Below are positions 47,245-58,292 of a stretch of 64,000 nt of DNA, piece by piece. Position 1 is the stretch's first letter, and each line of letters starts with the position of its first letter. Under the pieces are notes generated by a model, which was given only the letters and a program-made list of their open reading frames with translations, was not told the DNA's origin and did not search any database. Made by a program: the position numbers and the translations under genes. Source of the stretch: Byssochlamys sp. IMV 00236 (Eukaryota; Ascomycota; Eurotiomycetes; Eurotiales; Thermoascaceae); assembly GCA_001931875.2 (NCBI GenBank), contig MSJH02000546.1, positions 62,001-126,000 of the forward strand. Direction: 5' to 3'.

Positions 47245-47688
47245 CGCGGAGAGTCGTTGCCGTTCTTACTAGATGGGTTGACGAAGGAAGCGGGGGAAGG
47301 ACGGAGGACAATGCGCGGCGGAGGAGGGCTGGTTGAGGTTATCTACGTATCCGGCCGAGCTCCATAACGAAACAAGGAGGTTGAACCCGTCTCGTTTGGC
47401 TTGTGCCGAAAAGGGAAATTAACTATCACGTGACAGTAAGCTGGGGATATAGTCACGTGCGTCCCCGAGCGGGTCTTTGCAAGTCGCTCGTCTATCGCCG
47501 CCGTCGGTAACGCCTTCAACGCCCGCCAGTCAAAAGACTAATCAAGCATCGTCGTGAGAGAAACAAGAGACGAGGTTGCCCCTGTTGGCACATCAATGGA
47601 CGTGGACTGACTCGCTTCGCTGTTTGATCTGCGTCACTACTGTCCCTGAGTTTTATCAGTAACACTCACTCATCGTTGGCCTGCAACA
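47245..47688. promoter_or_regulatory. bidirectional hmbB-prp5 promoter with two CACGTG sites
   Basis: Compact 444-bp divergent promoter. A perfect palindrome TCACGTGA lies at 47426-47433 and GTCACGTG at 47452-47459, 26 bp apart centre to centre and 180-210 bp from the hmbB start. CACGTG is the bHLH/Cbf1-type E-box; a function here is inference. Confidence 0.55.
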
Positions 47689-50600
47689 ATGGCTCGCCAC
47701 GGGGACACTCGCTCACCATCACCTGTAGGCAGCACATACTCTTCGTCCAGGCGGAGCCGCAGAGAGGATGATCGATACGACAGAAGTCGACGAGATGACG
47801 GCAGGAGCTACCGCCGCTCACGCAGCCCTGAGGTACGGCATCGCATATCGGATCTGACTCGAAATGTCCGGTTCACTGACAGTAACTTGCTACAGAGGCG
47901 ATACCGGGACCGTGATTTATACCGCAGGCGAGATCGCTCCTTAGATCGGCGCGATGATAATCGTGATGAAGATTCCTACAGACCGAGCAGAAGAGAACGT
48001 TCGAGAGATCGACGCCGTTCGAGAGACCGGGACGATGATCGGGATTACCGTCGGAGGAGTCGCGATAGGGATTATCGAAGCAGGCGAGATGACTCCCGCG
48101 ATCGGGCTCGGAGGCGGAGAGACGATTCTACTGACTCGAAGCGCAAGTCTAGACGGGATGATAGCAGGGAACGTGCTTCGCCCAGAGATCCAGGCGCAAG
48201 GTCTCGCGAGGTCAGTAATTCCCTGATGGGGCTTTCAGGCAGAGCTTCTACTAACGGTGGAGTACAGGCCTCTAAGCCGTCCACGCCAGCTCCCGCCGCT
48301 CAGACAGACGAAGAGAAAAAGGCCGAACGGTTAGCCAGACTCGAAGCCTGGAAACAGAAACAGGCAGCGGAAAAGGAGCGGAAGCAGCGAGAACTAGCTG
48401 CATCTGGTGGTGCGCGGAGCATCTTGGAAGAAATTGACAAGAAATCCGGGCTATCACCCTCTGTTAGCTCTCCTCAGTCGCCGGCTACGCCAGGTAGTGA
48501 CACTGCCCCGGCTTCTTATGCTGGTAAATTTGATCCGAAAGCGATCGTAAAGAAAGCTACAATTACTTCTACTGGCCCATCACCACTTGGGACCGACGTT
48601 GCTGTTCCCGAGACTGCCAAAGCCTCAATAACCACCGCGAATGGCAAGATCAAGGCTAACCAGCCCTCAAGCGATGCAAGCAAATCTTGTAAGTCACATC
48701 CCACTCATTGTGTGTGTATGGCAGCTAATTATTGCTCCCCAGCTGTTCTATTGAAGGCAAAGGGCAACGTGAGCGGTTTCGGATTAGGGGCTAAGCCCGT
48801 CGCGGACGCTGAGAAGCCATCCACGACGCGAACACTAGGCTTTGGCGAAGAGGAGTCTACCCGAAAGAAATTGGAAAAGCTTCCGACGCCGCCGCTCGAG
48901 GACTCCACTAATGCTGTGGCAGAAGTTGCCGCTGAGGATGAGGACGACGACGTTGATATGCAAGACGGCGGCACGGAAGAGGAGAACGCGGCTGCTGCCC
49001 GCGCAGCTGCAGAGAAGCGAGAGGAGCGACTACAAGCCCAAAACTTGGCTTACCAGTCTCAGACGGCTGCTCAGACGAATGGCGACGTGGAAATGACCGA
49101 TGCCTCGAACCAAGCTGCCAAGGCTGACGAGGAAGAGATTGATCCGCTGGATGCTTTCATGTCGGGTCTGACTGAATCTGGCCCTAAGAAACCGACAGTC
49201 AGATTCTCGAAAAAGAAGCAGGAACCAGAGGCCATATTTGGTGACGAAGATGATATCGACATCAGTGCTGTTGGCGATGGTGATGCTGAAGACTTCCTCG
49301 CCATTGCAAACAAGTCTCGAAAAAAGAAGGATATCCCTGCCGTGGATCACGCAAAGGCGAACTACGAGCCGTTCCGAAAGAGCTTCTACCATGAGCCGGT
49401 TGATCTGGCAGAGATGACGGAGGAGGAGGTCGCGAGTCTGAGACTGGAACTTGATGGCATCAAGGTCCGTGGCGTCAACGTGCCGAAGCCTGTCCAGAAA
49501 TGGTCGCAGTGCGGACTGGGTGTGCAGACGCTTGATGTGATTCGTAAACTTGGCTACGAGAGCCCTACATCCATCCAGTCGCAGGCTATCCCGGCTATCA
49601 TGTCAGGACGCGATGTCATTGGTGTAGCGAAGACTGGGTCTGGAAAGACGGTTGCCTTTTTGATCCCAATGTTCCGCCATATCAAAGACCAGAGACCTCT
49701 TGAGAATATGGAGGGCCCCATTAGTCTGATCATGACTCCGACTCGCGAGCTGGCGACGCAGATCCACAAGGACTGCAAGCCGTTCTTGAAAGCTCTTAAC
49801 CTTCGGGCTGTCTGCGCCTATGGTGGTGCTCCAATCAAAGATCAGATTGCGGAGTTGAAGCGTGGTGCCGAGATCATTGTTGGTACCCCCGGACGGATAA
49901 TCGATCTTCTTGCTGCAAATGCAGGACGCGTCACAAATCTGCGCCGTGTCACATACGTTGTGCTTGATGAAGCCGACCGGATGTTCGATATGGGCTTTGA
50001 ACCTCAAGTGATGAAAATCATGGCTAACATCCGGCCAGACCGACAAACGGTTCTCTTTTCAGCTACCTTCCCGCGTAACATGGAGGCTCTAGCTCGGAAA
50101 ACGCTGACCAAGCCAGTTGAGATCGTTGTCGGGGGCAGAAGTGTCGTTGCGCCGGAGATTACGCAGATTGTAGAGGTACGGAGTGAAGAGACCAAGTTTG
50201 TGCGCTTGCTCGAGCTCTTGGGTAATCTCTATGATGACCCGGCCAACGAGGATGCCAGAGCCTTGATCTTCGTTGACCGCCAGGAAGCCGCTGATAGTCT
50301 GCTGAGGGATCTGATGCGCAAAGGATATCCCTGCATGTCAATCCATGGTGGAAAGGACCAGATCGATCGTGACTCGACCATTTCCGATTTCAAGGCTGGA
50401 ATCTTCCCGGTCCTGATCGCCACTTCAGTGGCTGCTCGTGGGTTAGACGTTAAACAGCTTAAGCTCGTTGTCAACTACGATGCGCCCAACCATCTCGAAG
50501 ATTATGTTCACCGAGCAGGCCGCACTGGACGTGCGGGTAACACCGGTACTGCTGTTACGTTTTTGACCGAAGAACAAGAGCGTTACTCGGTTGATATTGC

Positions 50601-51493
50601 TAAAGCTCTGAAACAAAGTGGCCAGGCGGTGCCGGAGCCGGTACAGAAGATGGTGGATTCTTTCATGGAGAAGGTCAAAGCGGGCAAGGAGAAGGCTAGT
50701 GGATCTGGTTTCGGAGGTAAGGGTCTTGAACGACTGGACCAGGAACGAGATGCCGCGCGTAATCGCGAAAGGAAGACGTACAAGACCGGCGATGAAGGCG
50801 AAGAGGACGAGAAGGAAGAGAAGGCCGACAAGGGCGAGGATATCTTCGCCAAGGCCGCATCGGGTATTCAGTCCGCTGCCGCTCCGCTAGCAGGCGTTCC
50901 CAAGGGCATCGACTTGGACGGCAAGATTACGGTGCACAGGACCGAAAAGCCAGCTCCTGGCACGTCAACGAACCCACTGGACAAGGTCGGTTCCGCCGTG
51001 GCCGATATCCACGCGCGTCTAAACCGCGCTGGTGTGATGAGGTCTGGAGTCCCTATCGACAACAAGGGCCCCGATGCTGGCGCCTTCCATGCCACGCTTG
51101 AGATCAATGACTTTCCTCGTAAGTATTCCCTAGAGATGCCACCCCTGACATTCTCTGCCGTTTCTACGATTTTCTTATCATTAGAGAAATATTTACTAAC
51201 AACTGATGCTTCGAACAGAGAAAGCTCGTTGGGCCGTCACCAATCGCACCAATGTCGCCAAGATCCTGGAAGCTACTGGTACCTCCATCACTACCAAGGG
51301 AAGTTTCTATCCACCGGGCAAGGAGCCTGGTCCTACCGACAACCCCAAGTTGTACATCCTTGTTGAAGGAGACACCGAATTGGTCGTCACGAACGCCATG
51401 CGGGAACTTATGCGTCTGCTGAAGGAAGGAACTCTTGCAGCGGCAGACAGTGAAGCTCGCGCGCCAGCCAGTGGCCGGTACAACGTTGTCTAG
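47689..51493 (+). CDS. prp5: pre-mRNA-processing ATP-dependent RNA helicase Prp5
   Basis: Five exons, 47689..47832, 47896..48210, 48268..48688, 48743..51118 and 51219..51493 (introns 63, 57, 54 and 100 nt), give 1176 residues. An N-terminal RS/RD-rich domain (about 1-150) is followed by a charged region. The DPLD motif ([10 protein letters not shown], about 425), used by Prp5 to contact U2 snRNP, comes next, then the helicase core: Q-motif region [14 protein letters not shown], motif I AKTGSGKT (about 588), PTRELA, TPGR, DEAD (about 701), SAT, ARGLD and HRAGRTGR (about 883). The C-terminus carries a KH-like ending region (GSFYPPG). Prp5 remodels U2 snRNP and proofreads the branch-site helix during prespliceosome formation. 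Introns 1-3 have no frame or stop penalty if retained (see findings). Confidence 0.93.
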
Positions 51494-52371
51494 TCTACTA
51501 GTCAGGTTCAAAGGATGGGGAATTGTGGTTTGTTCTTCGACTGAAAGATATCCTACGTGGGTCTGTGTGCCTTCTTTCCGACGTATCTATATGGTCGGCC
51601 TTGGTCTGTTGCCTTCCGTCCGCTTTGTCAGATGCATCCGGTAACTATGATGGCGTGCGGCGTTTCCATTTGGTAATGACATGTAATCAATGTCGCAAGT
51701 ATTTATAGACGAAATTCCGATGAGTACTTTTTAATATTCGATTATACTGTTGGTATATCCATGTCGTAGAACTAAAGAGACCGACTGCCTCTCGTCTGAT
51801 ATCAGACGACTCGAACATTTGATCTACGTTGGGATGGGAAATGTGTAAATTGATATTCCTGCTGAGTTGAAAAAAAAAGAAACTAGAAGTGCTATATTAT
51901 CCTATGCGTTCTCGAATCTAAACACGTCAACAATATTCCAATGCAATGTTCATCATCGCACCATGTAAGTGAGATCTGCCTCACGAAATCCCAACGTGCA
52001 AACCGCAAGGATGACACCGTCACCCAGAACGAATAACAAAGAAGACGCGAAACGCCCATCTGATGGTCTATGTAATGTCAAAGAAGTCATCTGGCTCGAA
52101 GTCTGCTGAGCGCCCACCTCCCAGAAAACGCCAGCTAGGAAATTAAAANNNNNNNNNNNNNNNNNNNNAAAAAAAAAAAAAAAAAAAAAAAAAATCAAAA
52201 GTACTGTACTGTACATACATGATCAGATGGGACCTGTCTGATTGATTGGAGACAGGACATGGAGGGGGGGGTATTCTTTTTTACCTGCAAAACAAAACAA
52301 AATAAAACGAAACGAAAAGAAAAATAAAGCAATACATGGATAATCATCATCATCAGGGGAGAGAAGACTAA
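51494..52371. other. convergent intergenic region with assembly gap
   Basis: 878 bp between the prp5 stop (+) and the stop of the small acylated-protein gene (-). AT-rich, no gene. It contains the N run and poly-A listed separately. Confidence 0.5.
52149..52193. other. assembly gap (20 N) adjoining poly-A
   Basis: Twenty undetermined bases are followed by 25 A. The left edge also ends in A. This looks like a homopolymer that broke the assembly; true length is unknown. The complementary frame of Phe codons is an artefact. Confidence 0.95.
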
Positions 52372-52867
52372 CTACTCCCACCTCTGAGCCTGGGCGACAT
52401 TATCTGCATCCCGCGCAGCTCTTTCTGTCCGACTAGCTTCGACCAGAGTCTGAGAATGCGTCTGGGCCTTCTGCGCCGCTAGCTGAGATCCCAATTTCCC
52501 TTTGTTTGCAGCATTAGCTTGTGCTTCGGCTCGTTTCTGGTAATACAGAGCAGTCACGTCAGCACGTTGATGCTCCCATTCTTGGATACTTATGGCAGGC
52601 AAAGAGAGGGGAAAAGAGGCAGGATTAGGTATTATTATAATTAGTACTCACCTGCGCCGCCAGAGCAGCTTTGCTCCGGGGATCTTCCGCCTCAGTTGAC
52701 GATCCGCCGTTCGTTCCTCCCAGTGTCCGGCCAGGTCCCATTGAGCTCACCTTTGGCGGGAGCGGGGCGCGGGGAGTGCTGGCAGCGGGCGGCGCGCTGC
52801 CTAGGACACGGCCGGGCTGGGAGAAAGGGTCGGATTTGTTGGCGGAGCGGGAGCAGATGTTGCCCAT
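52372..52867 (-). CDS. small predicted N-myristoylated fungal protein, function unknown
   Basis: Exon 1 runs from ATG 52867 to about 52652. The protein starts MGNICSRSANKSDPFSQPGR: Gly2, small residue at position 6 and Cys5 suit N-myristoylation plus palmitoylation. RVLGSAPPA and GPGRTLGG then EDPRSKAALAAQ follow. The second coding block, to 52372, contains WEHQRADVTALYYQKRAEAQ, NKGKLGSQLAAQKAQT and ends DNVAQAQRWE. Similar short fungal proteins share these landmarks, but I know no function. The expected GTGAGT donor at 52651 is out of phase with both acceptors near 52590-52600. A GTACTA donor 4 nt on, or a GC donor, would restore the frame. Exact junction uncertain; about 147-150 residues. 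Probably membrane-tethered on the cytosolic face. Confidence 0.68.
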
Positions 52868-54404
52868 TGTGTGTGGAGAGTGGGAGAGATGAGAGATGAG
52901 GGTGAAGGTGGTGAAGATGAGGGGGATTATGCGCAGTCGAGCGCGATTTAAGTGAAGGGCTGTTTCTTGGAGGTATCCGCCAAGCCCGACTGGCGGATGC
53001 GATCGCAACTGGAACTGGCGGGTTTGCTGGTTTTCTTAAAACCTGACAGTCAAGAATTGAGACTGGCGCTGAGTGTATAGTAAGTAGGTCTGGTTGTTAT
53101 CCACTGAGGTATATTAATAGGGATCGTTATTAGCCGAGAAGTATTATTGATATAGGACAAGATGACGACGATCCGGTGGCTTTGGAGTAGAAGATTAAGG
53201 CGGTGCAGCACGTGGCGTGTTCCTGCACCCCGCATACTTATTATTCCTTACGACTGGATGTTTGCTGTATGGTCTAATACTACATACATGGGCTTCCTCG
53301 GTTTGCTGGAGTCAGATGTGACATTTTGTGTTATGGCCAAGCTGACTGATGTGTTGACTGGCAGATGCGCAAGGTTCGCGCAAGGCAAGTGTTGCGGACA
53401 TAGAACGGTCTGCTGGTGGGGTACCAATGCCTCCAATTCCTCTCGAGGAGATCAAACGGCCTTCCATCTGGAGATAAAAGAGTAATTTCTAGAAGATTTG
53501 GCAGTTCATTTGGATGTATATGTATCTGAAAACCTATACTTACTGCTGGATTGTATCGAAGGTAAGTTACTCTTACTGGCTAATGGGTCCACCTCGAACC
53601 TCTTTCTTGTTCCTGATCGCCGTGTGTGTTTCCGCGGGACAGACGAGGGACAGACCTGGATAAGGCATGCTTTTAAAAGTCCTCCTCCCTTCGATCTCTT
53701 GCTGCTGGAGTCGAGACCGGACGATGCTGCAGCGTGGGCATTATTACTATCAGGGCGATATCATTCGCGGAGACGGGCGGACAAATTGACGGGAAGTAAT
53801 ATCGAAAGTGCGTGCTCTACTTTACTACTTACTAACCACCAAGGTCCTCACTTGCTCTCCGCGCCCGCAGCGCTGCGACTGCGGCCCCCAGGGTCCTCAC
53901 GAGGTTCCCTCTGGCTGCGAGTTTCCTCTCGCGTGCTGCTGTTGTCTCTACGATCGCCTTCTTCTTCCCCTCCCCCTCTTCCAAGCTCCAAGGGTCCTCT
54001 CCATTATCGCATGCTCAAGCACAGCGGTCAACATCCTCTCGCACGCCTGGCCTTTTCTCCGCCTTTATATCTTTGGTCCACCGAAAATTCGCCGTCAGAC
54101 CGAGTGAGGAATTGAACAGGTGCGTCGTCGAAGATTGGACTGTGCGCACATGGTTGGTGAAGAGAGCTGCTGACACGAGAAATTCTCGAACAGGTTCTCA
54201 AAGCTGCAGACGACCTCCAATTCTGTGCCTGAGCATCCCTACGGTCCCTCAGCCGAGTTACGGCGACGAGTACACGCAGAGACGACCCCGAAGTCCTTTG
54301 CTTTTTCACTGGGGACCAACGGTCGAGTACAACGGCGGCCTGGTTCAGGAGGAGAAACTACGGGCATACAACCCCCCGTCAAGGAGGGGAGCAATTATTT
54401 TCAA
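52868..54404. promoter_or_regulatory. divergent upstream region, including the zafA promoter/leader
   Basis: 1.54 kb between two divergent starts. CT-rich DNA at 53860-54060 probably marks the zafA transcription start area. Plus-strand frames at 53498-54115 and 54073-54420 are probably leader sequence. The zafA frame is open upstream of its ATG to a TGA at 54171. No ATG occurs in that stretch, so a spliced longer N-terminus cannot be excluded. Confidence 0.45.
53840..53845 (+). promoter_or_regulatory. candidate ZafA zinc-response hexamer CAAGGT
   Basis: A CAAGGT hexamer sits 560 bp before the zafA ATG. Hexamers of this type are described as the core of Aspergillus zinc-response motifs bound by ZafA. 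One hexamer can occur by chance, so autoregulation is only a suggestion. Confidence 0.3.
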
Positions 54405-56363
54405 ATGTCGCTGGAGCTGAACGACAGCGACTTCTGCCTGGAGTGTCACTGGGAGGCATTTCAGATGGCTGGAAAAAATCCAATGCTGTCAGGCGGCCAT
54501 GACTCTCAATCACAGTGGTGCTGCCCACCGGACGAAACGCATGACTCTCACGCTTGCACAATTGACGAGGCCTGCTGCGATGTGGACCATTGCTCCGTCG
54601 CCTGTGGTTCCGTATGCGATGGCTTCGTCGACTGCGATAATTCCACCGTTTGCTCCGAGTCCCATTGTGAGGACCAGAATTGCGAGAGCACCGGCCCTGT
54701 GTGCTTCGACAAACACTGTTTTGAGGACTCCCACGAGGGCCAGAGTTTAGAAGCCCTGCTCGGAGAGGACATCCAGCTCAATTGGGATACCCCAGGCTTC
54801 TTGCCCTCGACGTCAGCGCCGGGGAATGAGAGCTCCCAGGCACAGAAGCCAGAAGATCCATTTCATCACCATACTGTCGATTTCCGTGCCACTGACGAAC
54901 TCTTCGCTTCTCTGTCGACCCCTGCCCACAATGCGCAGCACCATGATTCCTGTCATAGTGTGTCTTGCCAGGCTCCATCCAAAGAGTCCAGTGTAGGTCT
55001 ATCGAGTCCCTCGTACTCGAGTCAGAGCGATCTGGCAAGCTTGGGGACATGTGATGTGTTAGGAGTCGGCCACGGCTATCTCAGCTGTGGTCACCATATC
55101 CATGGAGTGCATCCTCTTCTCCCGGATAGTAATATGGAGAGGTTCTTGGGCCTTCCTCCTTCGGTTGCTGCCCCCTGTTCTAACGCAGCTCACCAACATG
55201 TGGGAAATCGCCTGAGGACTCCCGCAGCTACTGGTGTACATGGCTTTCATGGAGTATGTCGATCACATGCTCATGGCCATACCCACTGCCACTCACACCC
55301 ATATATGCCGTACGCGCGCCATCACAGATCAAGTGTGAGTTCTCACTTGATGTCCAGTCCCGCGGACACACCACCGCCATTGGAAGGAGGCATATCGTCA
55401 GGACTGACAAGCCCTACTTTTCCTACTGATGACCACGAACCCCATATCTGCAAATGGACCTTCAACCACGATGGGATGAAGATCGCGTGTGGTGCCAGCT
55501 TCGCGGATGCTGGTGCGTTGCAAGAACATTTGGTTTCGAAGCATATGGGCACGATGGACGGCAGGAAAGGTCACGGTTACTATTGCTGCTGGGAGGGATG
55601 TCATCGACCCGATGAACCGTTTTCGCAGAAGTCGAAATTGCAGGGCCACTTTCTCACTCATAGTAACTGTATGGCCGGGAATCACCCATTCCACTCGTGC
55701 GTCTGGCTAACCTACTTTGTCTAACAGTTAAAAGTTTCAAATGCTCGGTCTGCAGCAAGCCGTTTGCAAGGCAGGCAACTCTAGAGCGCCATGAGCGGAG
55801 CCATCGGGGCGAGAAGCCTTATAAATGCCGAGAATGCGGGAAGGCATTTACCGATAGCAGCGAGCTAAGTATGTCAAATCTGAAGTTCAGCGATGACCCC
55901 GGACTAACAATACGCCAGAAACACATTCACGCACTCACTCTGGCGAGAAGCCTTTTAAATGCAACTACCCAGGCTGTAATTTTCAGACAGGCGATGTATG
56001 TGTCTTGCCATTAGCCTTGTAGGAGATTTGAAGACGTGATTGCTGACAATCGCCTGTAGTCCTCGAACATGTCCAGCCACAAACTAAGTATGTTCCTTAT
56101 TCACTGGTTGCGCGGATGGTGCTAACATGTTTTTAGCTCACGGAGAGCGTCGACACAAATGTCAATATCCGGGTTGCACGAAGAGCTTCACTCGTCCTGG
56201 TACGATTTCAGTCATGTTGCCATGGTATATTTCGACGTGCTAATCCACCTTAGATCAACTGAAACGTCATCTCAGAACGACCCATAAAGATGAACGTGGC
56301 TCGACTCTCACATCCCCAATGGCGGAACAATTTATGACCGCAGCTTTCGATAGTCTTGCATGA
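54405..56363 (+). CDS. zafA: zinc-responsive transcriptional activator ZafA (Zap1-like)
   Basis: Six exons, 54405..55668, 55728..55868, 55919..55995, 56060..56087, 56137..56199 and 56254..56363, give 560 residues. The five introns (59, 50, 64, 49, 54 nt) all lie within or between zinc fingers; exon 4 is only 28 nt. The N-terminal about 110 residues hold 16 cysteines and many His/Asp ([16 protein letters not shown]), and a His-rich run [12 protein letters not shown] follows near 340. Six C2H2 fingers end the protein: HICKWTF...[14 protein letters not shown]...[13 protein letters not shown]..., YKCRECGK..., FKCNYPGC... and HKCQYPGC...LRTTH. The plan matches yeast Zap1 and Aspergillus ZafA, nuclear activators of zinc-uptake genes in zinc starvation; the Cys/His domain probably senses zinc. 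The start is the first in-frame ATG. Confidence 0.9.
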
Positions 56364-57071
56364 TTCTGCAGCTCTGTTACAGCAGACCGGTGCTGCATAC
56401 GACCTTTTGCATGCATACTAATGATCAAACCAGATGGCGGATCCGTTTTTGGATAGGACCGCTTATCCCGGTTAACCGGCGTTTTAAGGATAATAATGAC
56501 CGACGAGTCGCCCACGAGCCGACTCACTAGGCGTTTTACATGGAATTTGACTGAATCCAATTTGGGATCAAAACACGAACCAAAAAAGGGTTGCAGGCGG
56601 ATAGTTTCTTTCTTATGTCCCTATTATTCTTATCTACATGCTGTCTTCTCTGCCTCGGCGCCGCTCTTGGGAGGTTCGGGGTGATAATTCGCCTTCTGTT
56701 GCTCCTCCCGATACATAATTACCCTTGCTCTTCTTCATCTTGTTAGTATTTCTCTGTTCGGATTTACGACACTGTTAAGGGAACTTGAATGATCTATCCA
56801 CGTATCTAGATACCATTGTACATACGAATCCAAACCAGCCTGTTATTACTTCTGCCAAAATGCAATCAAGCAGTAACTGCATCGCATTCTCATGCAGATC
56901 AAACGATTATCCTTTAACTCTCTCTCCACATAAATCTCCCATCATCATGATCATTGTCTTTTACTCTCCATCACCTCGAACTCTACATATCACCCTCCAA
57001 CCACATATCACCCTCCAACCACATATCACCCTCCAACCACACCAAAACCAGACAGGAAGAAAGAATAACAA
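56364..57071. other. convergent intergenic region with a small tandem repeat
   Basis: 708 bp between the zafA stop (+) and the stop of the next minus-strand gene. Three exact copies of an 18-bp unit (ACATATCACCCTCCAACC) occupy 56985-57038. No gene recognised. Confidence 0.6.
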
Positions 57072-57830
57072 TCACTGCGCCTGCGCCCTCTCCTCCAACG
57101 CATCCACCGCACTTTGCAACTCCCTAATCCTCTGTCCCACCCTCCTCTTCACCTCCTCCCTCACCTCCTGGGGGATATCCTCCGGATCATAATTCGGCGC
57201 GACATCCCCGCCCAACGTCTCCTCTTTCACATCACTCTGGGTGTTATGATCCGTATGCACTCCAGGATCATGCGAGACTCCCATTTCGGTATATAGCGTA
57301 TAGATCCGCGTGAGGTGAGTAAGTGCATCGCGTGCTGCGGCGCGGTCGGATGGAGCGTATATAGTACCGGATTCGACGCTGTCGGTTGCGATTTCGAATT
57401 CGTCTTTTGCGGCTTCGTAGCTGGGTAGGAGGTTGGGGGTTAGCTATGTAGCATGGGAGAGTCGAATTGGAGTGAATTGGATTGAATTGAATGGAATGGT
57501 TGGGGGAAGGGGGGTAAGATCGTACAGTTCTTCCAATTCCCCAACGAGGAGATCGGCCTCGCTTCGTCCAGACGAGGAGTTTAGTTCAGCGAATCCCCTA
57601 GCGTGAGGTACGCATACGGATACGGATACGGATACTGGTTTCCATGCAGATATAGTGGAGGTTGGGGATTGTTGAAGTCGAAGTCGAAGTCCATTTGGTC
57701 TGATCTTGTGATATGCCCGAGCTGCGGTGATTGAAGTACGGGCTGAATTCGCAGTGTTGGTCTGAGAAGCTCTGCGAAGAACTGTTTTGATAATGGGAAG
57801 AGCTCGAGTGGGAATGTTTGATGGTGCCAT
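57072..57830 (-). CDS. small mitochondrial-type protein, function unknown
   Basis: Two exons, 57830..57526 and 57420..57072, with a 105-nt intron (donor GTACGA, acceptor CCCAG), give 217 residues. The first tag-like acceptor in the intron would introduce an immediate stop, so the downstream CCCAG is used, giving ELEELYEAAKDEFEIA. The N-terminal about 75 residues are Arg/Ser/Thr-rich with few acids (TRALPIIKTVLRRASQT, AYHKIRPNGLRLRLQQ), a likely matrix presequence. Short codon-level repeats encode RLRLRL and VSVSVSV. The C-terminal half is acidic and helical (YDPEDIPQEVREEVKRRV, RIRELQSAVDALEERAQAQ), a possible coiled coil. I do not recognise the family. Confidence 0.7.
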
Positions 57831-58292
57831 TGTTGATTGGGAGGCTTCGGTTGGATTTTAGATCTCTGAGTCGGAGAAGGTGGAATGGAGATCGGGTGAG
57901 AATGGGTAGGCTTAATGCGGATCTCGTGGGGGTAACAGAGGGCACTTTTTGGGATTGAAATGATAGGAATTACTTCTGGTTGAGCATTTGTATGGTGTCC
58001 CCTTGGAGTGTCAGGTTGATTGCGGATAAGGAACTGTCGGGATGACGTTGGTAGGGGTCCTCTTATCTAATCTTCACGTGAGGTTCGCGTGATATTCTTA
58101 TTCGCGGGGGAAGTCGCATTTAACCGGGACATTTATTTTAAGACTCTTCAATATCAGCAATGTAGACAGCAACTTGTTCACTTTGTCATGCCAGAATGGC
58201 TCCTGCACGTTGCATTTGCCATTGTATTCTATTTCCTAAATAGGAAAAATACAGAACGGAACCAGTGTTTCGAAACACGCGCAATGCCAAGT
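57831..58292. other. intergenic
   Basis: 462 bp between the start of the small mitochondrial-type gene (-) and the end of the esterase gene (-). Promoter plus 3' UTR expected; nothing specific seen. Confidence 0.45.

Noticed and set aside
51953..52216. Open frame through the N gap
   Set aside because: Includes undetermined bases and poly-A; not interpretable.
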